Shown piece by piece: positions 34,007 through 42,721 of a DNA stretch of 64,000 bases; position 1 is the first letter of the stretch, and each line of letters opens with the position of its first letter. Below the pieces are notes generated by a model. It had not been told where the DNA came from. It saw only the letters and a list, made by a program, of their open reading frames with translations, and did no database searches. Source of the stretch: Bacteroidales bacterium UBA5072. Lineage in GTDB: Bacteria > Bacteroidota > Bacteroidia > Bacteroidales > UBA10428. The stretch lies in assembly GCA_002415855.1 (NCBI GenBank), contig DIAS01000015.1, positions 45,020 to 109,019 on the forward strand. The letters are read 5' to 3'. The position numbers and the translations under genes were made by a program.

Positions 34007-34836
34007 AGGGTATGTCTTCGCTGCCGGATATAATCCGCGGCCAGTTCATCATAAGCAACAGCCAGTAAACGGGTCAACTGGTGATCGGGATTGTAAATCA
34101 TGCTTCCGATACGGCGTACAGGTAAAACCTTTGGGGAAGTCCCGGTAAGAAAGACAGCCTCAAATTTGTTTAATTCATCAATTGAGATAGGGTCCTCAAT
34201 AAGTTTAATATTCAATTTTCTACACAGTTGAATTACCTTGTTGCGGGTAATCCCCTTCAGCACCTGGTCACCGGGAGGCGTCCGGATAAGATCATGCCGG
34301 ATAAAAAACACGTTGGACCTGCTGCCTTCCGACACCAGTCCTGCTTCATTTACCAGAAGTACTTCATAAAGATTTTCAGACCTGATATACTGTTCGGCTT
34401 TATCACGTACCCCACGCGTGAGCTTTTTCACATTGGGTTCTGGCCGGGTTGCCGTAAACAATGCCGTATCAGCACCTGCCGAATACATGGATGACGTGGG
34501 ATAGAAATGAGGTATGAAAAAGGCATACACAACGGGGGGCACGCCAACAGGAAAATGCAGCACGATCTTGATGTTCCCGGCAAGGATGTCGTTCTTCCGG
34601 ATCAGATCCCCGAGCAACTCCCGGAACTGCAGTGGATTAACGCTGTAGTCAAAGCCTGATAACTTTACCGAACCCTGAAGCCGGTCGAGATGATCCTCCA
34701 GAAAAAGACAGATACCTTCCTGTATCCTCAACACTTCATAAAGGATGACCCCTTTGCCCGGAATATCCGGATTGAATCCAGCCGTCTCCTTTAAAACTGC
34801 GTTCCTGGAATAGTAATGGCCGGTGTAATCAGACAT
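34003..34836 (-). CDS. Aminotransferase class IV (BCAT/ADC-lyase fold)
   Basis: A 277-residue fold-type IV PLP enzyme. RGVRDKAEQYIRSEN holds the likely PLP lysine near residue 146. EVLLVNEAGLVSEGSRSNVF near residues 157-176 carries the family glutamate and the SRSN motif. VLKGITRNKVIQLCR and FLTGTSPKVLPVRRI are the phosphate-binding loops. Family members are branched-chain aminotransferase, D-amino-acid aminotransferase and aminodeoxychorismate lyase; I cannot separate these from sequence alone. Confidence 0.85.
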   Translation of the reverse strand: MSDYTGHYYSRNAVLKETAGFNPDIPGKGVILYEVLRIQEGICLFLEDHLDRLQGSVKLSGFDYSVNPLQFRELLGDLIRKNDILAGNIKIVLHFPVGVPPVVYAFFIPHFYPTSSMYSAGADTALFTATRPEPNVKKLTRGVRDKAEQYIRSENLYEVLLVNEAGLVSEGSRSNVFFIRHDLIRTPPGDQVLKGITRNKVIQLCRKLNIKLIEDPISIDELNKFEAVFLTGTSPKVLPVRRIGSMIYNPDHQLTRLLAVAYDELAADYIRQRRHTL

Positions 34837-34862
34837 GGGACTGTCCGGTATAGTTAAAGTAA

Positions 34863-35600
34863 TTATTGAGCAAGGAACACATATGTCATTGTCCCTAACT
34901 GCTTGGCAGGAGCCTTAGGATCGGGATTGAACCGTGCTGTGGAGGCGGAACGATAGGCTTCCTCACGCAGGCAATCATCGGGCGTCGATTTGTTCTCGGC
35001 AATGAGGGCAGAAATGACCTGACCCGATTGATTGATGACAATATCCAGGATGACGGTTCCCCCTCCCTGGCATTTGTAGGTGGGAATATAAACATAGCTG
35101 TGCCAGCGTCCTTCGAGGAAGTATGAAACGGTGGTATTATCCTTCCTCAGCACATTGGGAACATAAAATTCCTTTTCGTCAGCTTTGGTTGATTGAGTTT
35201 CCCGGGCAACAGCATTTTCATCCTGTGATTCAGCCTGTTGTTCCAGGGCTGCTCCTCCGGCCTTCAGGGAGGATATACCGAGTTCCTGCATTACCTGTTG
35301 CTCATACTTCTCAGTGCTGATCTGCTCGTCCAGCTTACTTGACACATTGGATGCGATGTTGTGAAGGGTTTGCCGGTCCAGTTGCGGCATGGCATCACCA
35401 TAACCTTCCTCTGATAATTTTTGTTCCGGGCTTTTTTCCTCAGGCTGCTGAACCTCTTCATGAAATTCAATCAATACCTCCTCCTTTTTTAACTCCCCTA
35501 TCTCCCCCAGCTTAAACCAGAGAAAAGCCGCAATTACCAGCAGGTGAATACTGACGGCACCCAAAATGCTGTTAACATTGTCTGTAAAAAAATGTCTCAA
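34863..35600 (-). CDS. TonB-like energy transducer protein
   Basis: A 245-residue protein with an N-terminal membrane anchor (NSILGAVSIHLLVIAAFLWF), a charged Glu- and Gln-rich periplasmic linker and a C-terminal domain (KCQGGGTVILDIVINQSGQV onward to AFNPDP-like STARFNPDPKAPAKQLG) resembling TonB C-terminal domains. The start is an unusual TTG at 35600: an in-frame TAA lies directly before it, no ATG precedes the anchor, and AGGA is 4 nt upstream. It probably links the proton-motive force to outer-membrane receptors, but no exbB/exbD is nearby. Confidence 0.75.
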   Translation of the reverse strand: MRHFFTDNVNSILGAVSIHLLVIAAFLWFKLGEIGELKKEEVLIEFHEEVQQPEEKSPEQKLSEEGYGDAMPQLDRQTLHNIASNVSSKLDEQISTEKYEQQVMQELGISSLKAGGAALEQQAESQDENAVARETQSTKADEKEFYVPNVLRKDNTTVSYFLEGRWHSYVYIPTYKCQGGGTVILDIVINQSGQVISALIAENKSTPDDCLREEAYRSASTARFNPDPKAPAKQLGTMTYVFLAQ

Positions 35601-35620
35601 TTATCCTAAAAATTACACAG

Positions 35621-35628
35621 CAAAAATA
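35621..35628 (-). promoter_or_regulatory. -7 box of the TonB-like gene
   Basis: On the minus strand TATTTTTG fits TAnnTTTG and predicts a start about 14 nt before the TTG codon at 35600, supporting that start. The -33 box is poor. Confidence 0.4.
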
Positions 35629-35680
35629 ATAAAATGCTTATTATCTGACTTGAATTTATGCCTCGGAAGCAGCAAATCTT

Positions 35681-35688
35681 TATTTTTG
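35681..35688 (+). promoter_or_regulatory. -7 box of the large protease-propeller gene
   Basis: TATTTTTG matches TAnnTTTG. It places transcription start near 35695, after the upstream ATG at 35658, and so favours ATG 35709. The -33 box is poor. Confidence 0.4.
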
Positions 35689-35708
35689 AGAACATAAAAC
35701 ATGCCAGG

Positions 35709-38489
35709 ATGAAGGCGTCATATCTTCCGGGGATAATTTTCATGCTTGCTGTTGGCACAACCAACCTGCAGGGCCAGTTTTATTCAACGGGTGAGGCACC
35801 TGCGGCAATTAACTGGAACAGGATCCGGACGCCCCATTTCACCCTCCTGTTTCCCAAAGGCTTTGACCGGGATGCCAGTTCCCTCGCAAACCGGCTGGAG
35901 TATTACAAGACCAAAACGGAAAGTGATCTCCATTATACCGTGAAAAAGTTTCCGGTGGTTTTGTACAATACTTCCGTACTTTCCAACGGATACGTTACAC
36001 TGGCCCCAAAAAGAATGGAACTTGTACCGGCTTCCCCTCAGGATGGCTATGCGCAGGAATGGTTCACTCAGCTTGCTTTACATGAATACAGGCATGTTGT
36101 TCAGCTCAGCAAGTTCAACCAGGGTTTTACGCGCGTACTTTCCTGGTTCACGGGAGAAATAGGTACAGGTGCTGTGGCATCAATGATCCCCAGGTGGTTT
36201 TACGAAGGGGATGCGGTTTACAACGAAACCAGGCTTTCAGCTGCCGGCAGGGGAAGAATTCCCGGATTTGAAATGCCCCTCAGGACAATACTGCTGGATC
36301 AGTCCCGGACATATTCCTATGACAAAGCCGTTTTCGGATCTTACCGCGATTTTGTACCAAACCATTACCTCTACGGTTATAAAATGGTCAGCCATGCAGT
36401 TACGCAATACGGTGACGATGTATGGTCAGAGGCAATCCGATACACGGCCGGACACCCCTATTTCTTCTGGCCTCTTGCCTTTTACCTGAAAAAGAACTTC
36501 GGGGTTTATAAAAGCGAACTGTATGCACAAACGATCGACACACTTAAAACGCATTATATCAGGCAGGAAGATACGGTCACTTTTATAAACTATGCAATCA
36601 GAAACTGCAGAAACACCAATGTTTTTGCGAGCTATACCCTGCCCAAAGATGCCGGCCATGGGAAATGGATCGCCCTGAAGACAGGTTTGGACGAACCGGC
36701 AAGTTTTGTGAGTATTGACACCACCGGCAAAGAGAAACAGTTATTCATTACCGGATATACCACAGGCCTGAAATGTGATATCCATGATGAACGCCTCGTA
36801 TGGGATGAAATCCATAGTGATCCGCGCTGGGCACAAAGTAATTTCTCCATCCTGAGAACCTATGACATCAGCACAGGGAAACAAAGGACCATTACAGCCA
36901 GAACACGTTATTTCAGTCCGGATTATTCCCCTGATGGCAACCGTATTGCTGTTGCAGAAACCGATCCAGACAATAAGAATTATATCACTGTATTGGATGC
37001 ATACTCGGGCAAAAACCTCCTGCGTTTTCCCACACCGCAGAACAAAGCGGTCCAGTTCCCCGAATGGATAAGCCTTACTGAAATTGTTGCCATTACCGTA
37101 TCTGACCTGGGAAAACAACTTGAGAAGATCAATCTCGAACAGGGAAAATGGGAATCGCTGTTTCCGGTCACCAGGTTGGATATTTCGGAGCCAATTAACT
37201 ATAAGAACTACATATTAATAAGAGGATCATTTAAAGGAATAGAAAATATATATGCCATCAGCAAATCAGATCCCTTGTCAGTCTTCCAGGTTACTTTTTC
37301 GCGTTTCGGGGCTTATCATCCCGCAGTCAGTGACGATTCCACGCAGCTGCTGTTTTCGTCCTATTCCGGGATGGGATTTGATGTCACCAGCATCCCGCTC
37401 GACAGCTCGCTCTGGCAGCCTATTCAGTTTACTGCTCCGGCAGCTGAAGTAAGAGATTCCCTGCCGGCAGTTGTCTACCAGGCGGAACGCTACCGGAGAG
37501 CCGGTCATGTTTTCAACATACATTCCTGGACGCCCTTTTATTTCGATCCTGAGGAGCTGACGGTTTCCGTGCAGGATGCCCGTTTATATCCGGGGGTTAT
37601 GTTGTTTTCTCAGAATTTATTAAGTACGGTTATCTCAAGAATAGGATACAGGTATAACGAGGGCAACCATGAATTTATACCCGCCATAACCTGGCGCGGG
37701 TTGTATCCTGCCGTTGAATTATCCGGAACATTCGGAGGACTTGCTGAGGAAATTCACTTAAAAACCTACCTGCCGCTCACCTATAACAGGGGAAAAAATA
37801 TTACGCAGGTGCAGCCTCAACTGGAATACGAACACAGCGGAACAGTGTATCCCGAGGATGAAGGATACCACACAGGAATTGATTATCTGCATTACAAGGT
37901 TTACCTTTACCATTACCTTCGTCCGGGCTATCGTGATCTTTTTCCGAAATGGGGCCAGTATGTGTTTGCAGCCTTTACGCATACGCCTGAGGCGAGTGAT
38001 GCTTTCGGTACCATGCTATCTTTACAGGCAGGCCTCTACCTGCCCGGAATTTTCCCCCACCACCACGTGATAGCCATGTCAGGTTACCAGATTCAGTTCA
38101 AAGGGGACCTGTTCATCCCGCTCAATCGTGTTATCTTTCCGCGCGGTTATCACAGCAGCGTTTCACGTGAATTCACCAGTGTGCTGCTCAATTATTCTTT
38201 CCCGGCGGGTTACCCGGATCTCTCGCTCGGTCCCCTTTTGTACCTGAAACGCATCCGGGTCAATCTGTTTCACGATTGGAGTTACGGCAAGGAGATCCGC
38301 GTAAGCGATGAAACAGGTACCGGTACCTTCACCGGCAATTATCGATCCTATGGGACTGAAATTGTGGCCGATACACATATTTTCAGGATTATCTTCCCGA
38401 TTGCGGCAGGGATCAGGTTAGGGTACATACCCGGAAAACAGAAATTCTTTTCCGAGCTGATGTTCAGCATTGATACAGGCGCACTTTGA
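35709..38489 (+). CDS. Predicted outer-membrane metalloprotease with propeller and barrel
   Basis: A 926-residue protein from ATG 35709, which gives a clean signal peptide (MKASYLPGIIFMLAVGTTNL, then QGQ). The frame also opens at 35658. Residues about 30-290 resemble a peptidase MA-type domain: HEYRH at 125-129 is an HExxH zinc motif and WFYEGDAVYNE carries a likely third ligand Glu166. Residues about 300-610 look like WD40/PD40 propeller blades (FSPDYSPDGNRIAVAETD). The last 300 residues alternate like an outer-membrane barrel and end in strands near FFSELMFSIDTGAL. Substrate is unknown. The stop is 3 nt from the end of convergent rnpA. Confidence 0.72.
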   Translation: MKASYLPGIIFMLAVGTTNLQGQFYSTGEAPAAINWNRIRTPHFTLLFPKGFDRDASSLANRLEYYKTKTESDLHYTVKKFPVVLYNTSVLSNGYVTLAPKRMELVPASPQDGYAQEWFTQLALHEYRHVVQLSKFNQGFTRVLSWFTGEIGTGAVASMIPRWFYEGDAVYNETRLSAAGRGRIPGFEMPLRTILLDQSRTYSYDKAVFGSYRDFVPNHYLYGYKMVSHAVTQYGDDVWSEAIRYTAGHPYFFWPLAFYLKKNFGVYKSELYAQTIDTLKTHYIRQEDTVTFINYAIRNCRNTNVFASYTLPKDAGHGKWIALKTGLDEPASFVSIDTTGKEKQLFITGYTTGLKCDIHDERLVWDEIHSDPRWAQSNFSILRTYDISTGKQRTITARTRYFSPDYSPDGNRIAVAETDPDNKNYITVLDAYSGKNLLRFPTPQNKAVQFPEWISLTEIVAITVSDLGKQLEKINLEQGKWESLFPVTRLDISEPINYKNYILIRGSFKGIENIYAISKSDPLSVFQVTFSRFGAYHPAVSDDSTQLLFSSYSGMGFDVTSIPLDSSLWQPIQFTAPAAEVRDSLPAVVYQAERYRRAGHVFNIHSWTPFYFDPEELTVSVQDARLYPGVMLFSQNLLSTVISRIGYRYNEGNHEFIPAITWRGLYPAVELSGTFGGLAEEIHLKTYLPLTYNRGKNITQVQPQLEYEHSGTVYPEDEGYHTGIDYLHYKVYLYHYLRPGYRDLFPKWGQYVFAAFTHTPEASDAFGTMLSLQAGLYLPGIFPHHHVIAMSGYQIQFKGDLFIPLNRVIFPRGYHSSVSREFTSVLLNYSFPAGYPDLSLGPLLYLKRIRVNLFHDWSYGKEIRVSDETGTGTFTGNYRSYGTEIVADTHIFRIIFPIAAGIRLGYIPGKQKFFSELMFSIDTGAL

Positions 38490-38492
38490 CTA

Positions 38493-38903
38493 TCAGCTGC
38501 GGACATCAACGCTGTTTTCCGCAATCCTCGCAAGTTTCCCGAGACAATTCACAAGCTGTCTTTCAATTTCCTGAAAAGTGATATCGCTTCGTTCACCTGT
38601 ATATATGAAACCCACATGCATACTGCCTGAAAGGGCATCAAGCTTCCCCGCCAGGAGGTGCCTGTGAAGCCGGTAGGCCTCCCTGATCCTCCGGCGGATG
38701 AGGTTACGGTCAACAGCACGTTTGAATCTCCTTTTGGGAACTGCGATCAGTACCTGTACCGGAACATCCTCAGTTACTGGCGTCAATATATAGAAAACCT
38801 TGAACAAACCCAGGTTAAAGCTCAGTCCTTCGTTGAACAAAGCATCAATGTGCTTTTTCAGCGACAGCCTTTCTTTCTTGCCAAATGAAAACAACCTGTT
38901 CAT
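38493..38903 (-). CDS. rnpA: Ribonuclease P protein component
   Basis: Protein subunit of RNase P, which trims tRNA 5' leaders. The start is ATG 38903 (MNRLFSFGKKERLSLKKHID); the frame remains open further upstream but that part lies inside the kinase gene. This gives 136 residues. The RNR motif is intact in PKRRFKRAVDRNLIRRRIRE. The ATG overlaps the stop of the upstream kinase gene (ATGA), so translation is coupled. Neighbours usually seen with rnpA, rpmH and dnaA, are absent. Confidence 0.93.
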   Translation of the reverse strand: MNRLFSFGKKERLSLKKHIDALFNEGLSFNLGLFKVFYILTPVTEDVPVQVLIAVPKRRFKRAVDRNLIRRRIREAYRLHRHLLAGKLDALSGSMHVGFIYTGERSDITFQEIERQLVNCLGKLARIAENSVDVRS

Positions 38904-40048
38904 TTTTTGAGCACAATTCTGATCACGGATCCTTTGTTCATTTCCGACTGGTGAACGAATATCCTTCCGTCGTGGTATTCTTCCACAATTCTTTTTGCGA
39001 GCGATAATCCCAGGCCCCATCCCTTTTGTTTGGTCGTAAATCCAGGCCTGAAGATGGTCTGGAACATTGATTTTGGAATGCCTTTGCCCGTGTCACGGAT
39101 ATCCAGATAAACTACCTGGTTGAAATCGGACAGTGTAATCTCAATCTCGCCCTCACCATGCAGGGCATCAATGGCATTCTTGCAGAGGTTTTCAATCACC
39201 CATTCAAAAAGTGCAGTATTAAGGGGTACAGTAATCGCCTCTGAGGGGACCTTCAGACTAAACCTGATCTTATCCGAAGATCGCGTTCTGATATAATTTA
39301 CTGCGGTTTCAATCACATTCAGGATATTTTCCTTTACCAGCACAGGTTTTGATCCTATTTTGGAAAAACGCTCCGTGATCTTTTCAAGTCTCTTCACATC
39401 TTTCTCAAGCTCTGTCAGCATTTCCTTATCACCTTTGCGGATCCTCATCATCTCCAGCCAGGCCATCAGAGATGATATGGGTGTCCCGAGCTGATGGGCC
39501 GTTTCCTTGGACATGCCCACCCATACCTGGTTTTGTTCGTACCTCCGTGACGTGCGGAAGGCGAAATACGCGACCAGGATGAAAAGCATGACCACTCCCA
39601 ACTGGATATACGGATAGTATAACAACCGGATCAGGAGCATGGACCGGCTGTAATACAGGTATTGTTTCTCCTGTGGCGAGAGGACGATGACAATGGGATC
39701 AGCATGCTCTTTCAATGTTTTGAGCTTCCGGTCGACATAACGGGGCTTTTCCATGCGGGCGGAATCCAGGTTTCTTGTAAACAGGATGTTGTTCAGTGAA
39801 TCCGTCACAATCACCGGTATGTTCTCATTGTCCTCAATCACCCCGGCATAGAAGTCGAGGTTGGGATCATCCGCATTTGAATTCACTATGCGCTTCCATA
39901 CCTCGGCCAACATTTCAGCCTTCTTGCGTTCTTCCCGGGCCATCTTCTTAACCAGCTGATTTGTGTAAAACAGGGAAGCAATTCCGATAATCACAGCAGT
40001 GATGAACAGGAAAAACTGCCAGCGTTGTTTTTGTCGGTATATGTTCAA
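38900..40048 (-). CDS. Sensor histidine kinase
   Basis: A 382-residue membrane kinase with two membrane segments (about 11-32 and 140-162) flanking a periplasmic domain of about 105 residues. The H-box is KETAHQLGTPISSLMAWLEM (His near residue 185); the ATPase domain has the N box ENLCKNAIDAL, G1 DTGKGIP, and G2 KGWGLGLSLAKRI. The start is a TTG at 40048; an in-frame stop lies 8 codons upstream and no ATG precedes the first membrane segment. No response regulator is adjacent. It sits 21 nt after the AsmA-like gene and overlaps rnpA. Confidence 0.88.
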   Translation of the reverse strand: MNIYRQKQRWQFFLFITAVIIGIASLFYTNQLVKKMAREERKKAEMLAEVWKRIVNSNADDPNLDFYAGVIEDNENIPVIVTDSLNNILFTRNLDSARMEKPRYVDRKLKTLKEHADPIVIVLSPQEKQYLYYSRSMLLIRLLYYPYIQLGVVMLFILVAYFAFRTSRRYEQNQVWVGMSKETAHQLGTPISSLMAWLEMMRIRKGDKEMLTELEKDVKRLEKITERFSKIGSKPVLVKENILNVIETAVNYIRTRSSDKIRFSLKVPSEAITVPLNTALFEWVIENLCKNAIDALHGEGEIEITLSDFNQVVYLDIRDTGKGIPKSMFQTIFRPGFTTKQKGWGLGLSLAKRIVEEYHDGRIFVHQSEMNKGSVIRIVLKK

Positions 40049-40069
40049 ATCAAGGGTTATTTTGAAGTG

Positions 40070-42649
40070 TTATTCTGCAACATGTTCTACGGAATCTTCA
40101 TCTTCGTTCCATTCAATGATAAAATCAGAACCGTCTTCGCGGGATTCCGGGTGACTGACCTCCTCCTGCTTTTTAACCGGTTCTTCCCACTCAATTTTGA
40201 AGTTATCGGATGAAGGTTTGCTTTCAGCGGAACTCTCCTCTTTCAGGTTTTTGTGGGTGAGATCAAATGCCCTTCTGCGGTCGAAACGTACATCAAAATT
40301 TTCGGGGGTACCGGCAATGATCAGGGGGATAGTTGTTTGGTCGGCCTGGTTTTCTTCAATCAGGAAATCGTTGATCTCCTGTTTCTTCTTCCTGGCCTTG
40401 TTAAAAAGCACCTCGGAAAGCAAAACCCGCATCCGGTAATCAAATTGATTGTCAAAAGAATGCTGTCCCGAAACAGCAATATTAAATGCTGTGGAATTAA
40501 TATTCATTTCAGGCAAGGTTACCAGGCGGTTGTTGATGTAAATTACATTTTTCAGGGTCTTGAAGCGGATGTGCCTGAGTTCCTCCACACTGATGTATTT
40601 TGAAAGCTTGAGCATGGGTTCAAACTGGACAAGCTCGCCATTGGTGATTTCGATATCAGCCTGGGCCTTCAGGCTTTCAGGAATGTATTTCAGGGCAGGG
40701 TCCCACGTAGCCGTGAAACTTACCGTGCCGCCCAGAAGACCCTTTACGTTTTTATCTATGATGAAATTTTGGGTAAAATTGTTAAATGCAGTAAACAATT
40801 GCTGAATATTGATCATCTGGGGTCGTGAGTTGCAGGTTATTGTCATCATACGGTCGAAACCCCTTGTAATCATAGCATTTCCCGTGATCGACCCATCCGG
40901 GAATCTGAGGAAGAAATCCCTCACATACAGGGAATCTCCCAAAGCCTGGAGATTCACTGACACGTCGGAAGCAATGAACTTACCGGCAACAAAGTTCTTT
41001 GCCTTCAGCCGTGCCTTTACCTGGATATCGGGATAAAAAAGTGAATTTCTGGCTGCAGATCCGCTCTTTTTTTTGTCTGTAGAGAATGCTAAAAGATTAT
41101 CAATGTTTAAATTATCCGTGATTATCTCGAGAGTTGATTCAAGTTGACATTGTCGGATGAGATATCCTGCAAGGTTTTGCACCGAACCATTTACCAGTAG
41201 GTCTGTCCCGTTCACCCGCAGTGTCAGGCTGTCAACCCGCAGGGATTTGTTCCACACGACTTTGCCGGTAATATTCTGAATATCCCATGGCTGATCCTTC
41301 ATCTTTATACCAGCTTCCCTGAAGGCAAAGGTGCCGTTTTCCAGGAAATCCATTTTGCTGACTGCCGAATCATTCAATTGCTTCAGGCTGCCGGAAGCGG
41401 AGAAATCGGAATTTACAAAGCCTTCCAGCTGATCAAAGGCCTTCAGTCCGGCAAATTCCCTCAAAGCAGCAAGGTCGAAGTCACCATGCACCGCTGCACT
41501 GAACAGCAGGGCATTTAAATCGCGCAATACAAATGCTCCGCTGATCTTTCCACTTCCCTGGTCAGCATTCACCCGGTCAAGGCGCAGTTCGAAATTTCCC
41601 GGCCGCGTGCCCGCAACGGAACCCTTCAGGTTGATGTTGCTGATTGTTGCGCCGGTAGCTTTGTTTCGGGCTGTGCAGCCATTCAGTTCAAAAACTGACC
41701 GGATCAACAGGTGATTTCTGTCCGACAGGGATCCCTTGATAACTGCAGTTAACTTTCCGTTCCCTGAAAAGCCGAACTGGTCGGGCAGCAGGTCATCGGC
41801 CGGTAAAAGCGACATGAGTTCAGCCAGGCCAAATTTCGGCATGCCCAGGGTAAGATCGATTGTATTCTCCTTACCGCTGACATATTCACCGGAGATGTTT
41901 GCCACTGCCTTGTTCAAATGAACCTTGCCCTGACTGATCCTGAAATGCTTCGCACCATATGCCATTTTCATGAAAACATGAAGGGAAGCATCCCGGAAGA
42001 GAGCTTTATCCCGGATTGTGATACTGTCGAGTACAAAGTTACCGCGGGTTTCTCCGGAAAGGATACCGTTCGAATAGGAACCCCTGAAGGTCGCACGTCG
42101 TGCATAGGTTGAAAGCCTGAATCGTTCGGGCAGGGAAATGATCCTGACCCGGCAGGAACTCAGCAGGATGCCTTTCAGGTTAACCGAGTATCCTGAACCG
42201 GTTTCTTTTTCCCCGTTTTCCCAGATATTCAGGTTGTGTCGGTTGTGCCGGTCCCAAAGGATATTCAGACGGCCTTGCACGACCTCGATCTTTTTCAGTT
42301 CATACCGCTTATGGAGGAGTTTCAGCAGATCAAACTGAAAAGAGATGGATTTAGCCTGCAGCAATGTATCGGCAAAGGTGTCCCCGAAATCCTCCGCATT
42401 GAAGTTCTCCCCCGAAAGCACTACAGGATTCGAAATTTCAACCGTGGCATTCGGAAATCCTTTCAGCACCCTGAACCGGACCTCTTTCATGGACAGTTCC
42501 GTAAGGAGGTGTTCGTTAAGGTAGTTCTGCAGGTAGCGAACGATAGCCTTCTCATAAAAGACCGAAAGAATTGCCGATGAGATCACGATCAGCGTGACTA
42601 GTGATAGCAGGGTAATGGTAAAAAACCGGAAGGGCTTACTGAATTTCAT
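40070..42649 (-). CDS. AsmA-like family protein
   Basis: An 859-residue protein with one N-terminal membrane anchor (FFTITLLSLVTLIVISSAIL), then AsmA-type repeats: LRKIEVVQGRLNILWDRHN-like segment near residue 120, ISGEYVSGKENTIDLTLGMP near 260 and the C-terminal INSTAFNIAVSGQHSFDNQF near 720, where AsmA_2 domains are usual. An acidic linker rich in Glu and Asp ends the protein. AsmA-like proteins are thought to bridge the periplasm and move phospholipid or limit outer-membrane protein assembly; the role here is inferred. Confidence 0.83.
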   Translation of the reverse strand: MKFSKPFRFFTITLLSLVTLIVISSAILSVFYEKAIVRYLQNYLNEHLLTELSMKEVRFRVLKGFPNATVEISNPVVLSGENFNAEDFGDTFADTLLQAKSISFQFDLLKLLHKRYELKKIEVVQGRLNILWDRHNRHNLNIWENGEKETGSGYSVNLKGILLSSCRVRIISLPERFRLSTYARRATFRGSYSNGILSGETRGNFVLDSITIRDKALFRDASLHVFMKMAYGAKHFRISQGKVHLNKAVANISGEYVSGKENTIDLTLGMPKFGLAELMSLLPADDLLPDQFGFSGNGKLTAVIKGSLSDRNHLLIRSVFELNGCTARNKATGATISNINLKGSVAGTRPGNFELRLDRVNADQGSGKISGAFVLRDLNALLFSAAVHGDFDLAALREFAGLKAFDQLEGFVNSDFSASGSLKQLNDSAVSKMDFLENGTFAFREAGIKMKDQPWDIQNITGKVVWNKSLRVDSLTLRVNGTDLLVNGSVQNLAGYLIRQCQLESTLEIITDNLNIDNLLAFSTDKKKSGSAARNSLFYPDIQVKARLKAKNFVAGKFIASDVSVNLQALGDSLYVRDFFLRFPDGSITGNAMITRGFDRMMTITCNSRPQMINIQQLFTAFNNFTQNFIIDKNVKGLLGGTVSFTATWDPALKYIPESLKAQADIEITNGELVQFEPMLKLSKYISVEELRHIRFKTLKNVIYINNRLVTLPEMNINSTAFNIAVSGQHSFDNQFDYRMRVLLSEVLFNKARKKKQEINDFLIEENQADQTTIPLIIAGTPENFDVRFDRRRAFDLTHKNLKEESSAESKPSSDNFKIEWEEPVKKQEEVSHPESREDGSDFIIEWNEDEDSVEHVAE

Positions 42650-42721
42650 GTATATTGGTTCGACTGATCATCTGAATGGAATGCATCCGCAAAGATAACT
42701 CATCCCGGCTGATGATTATTG

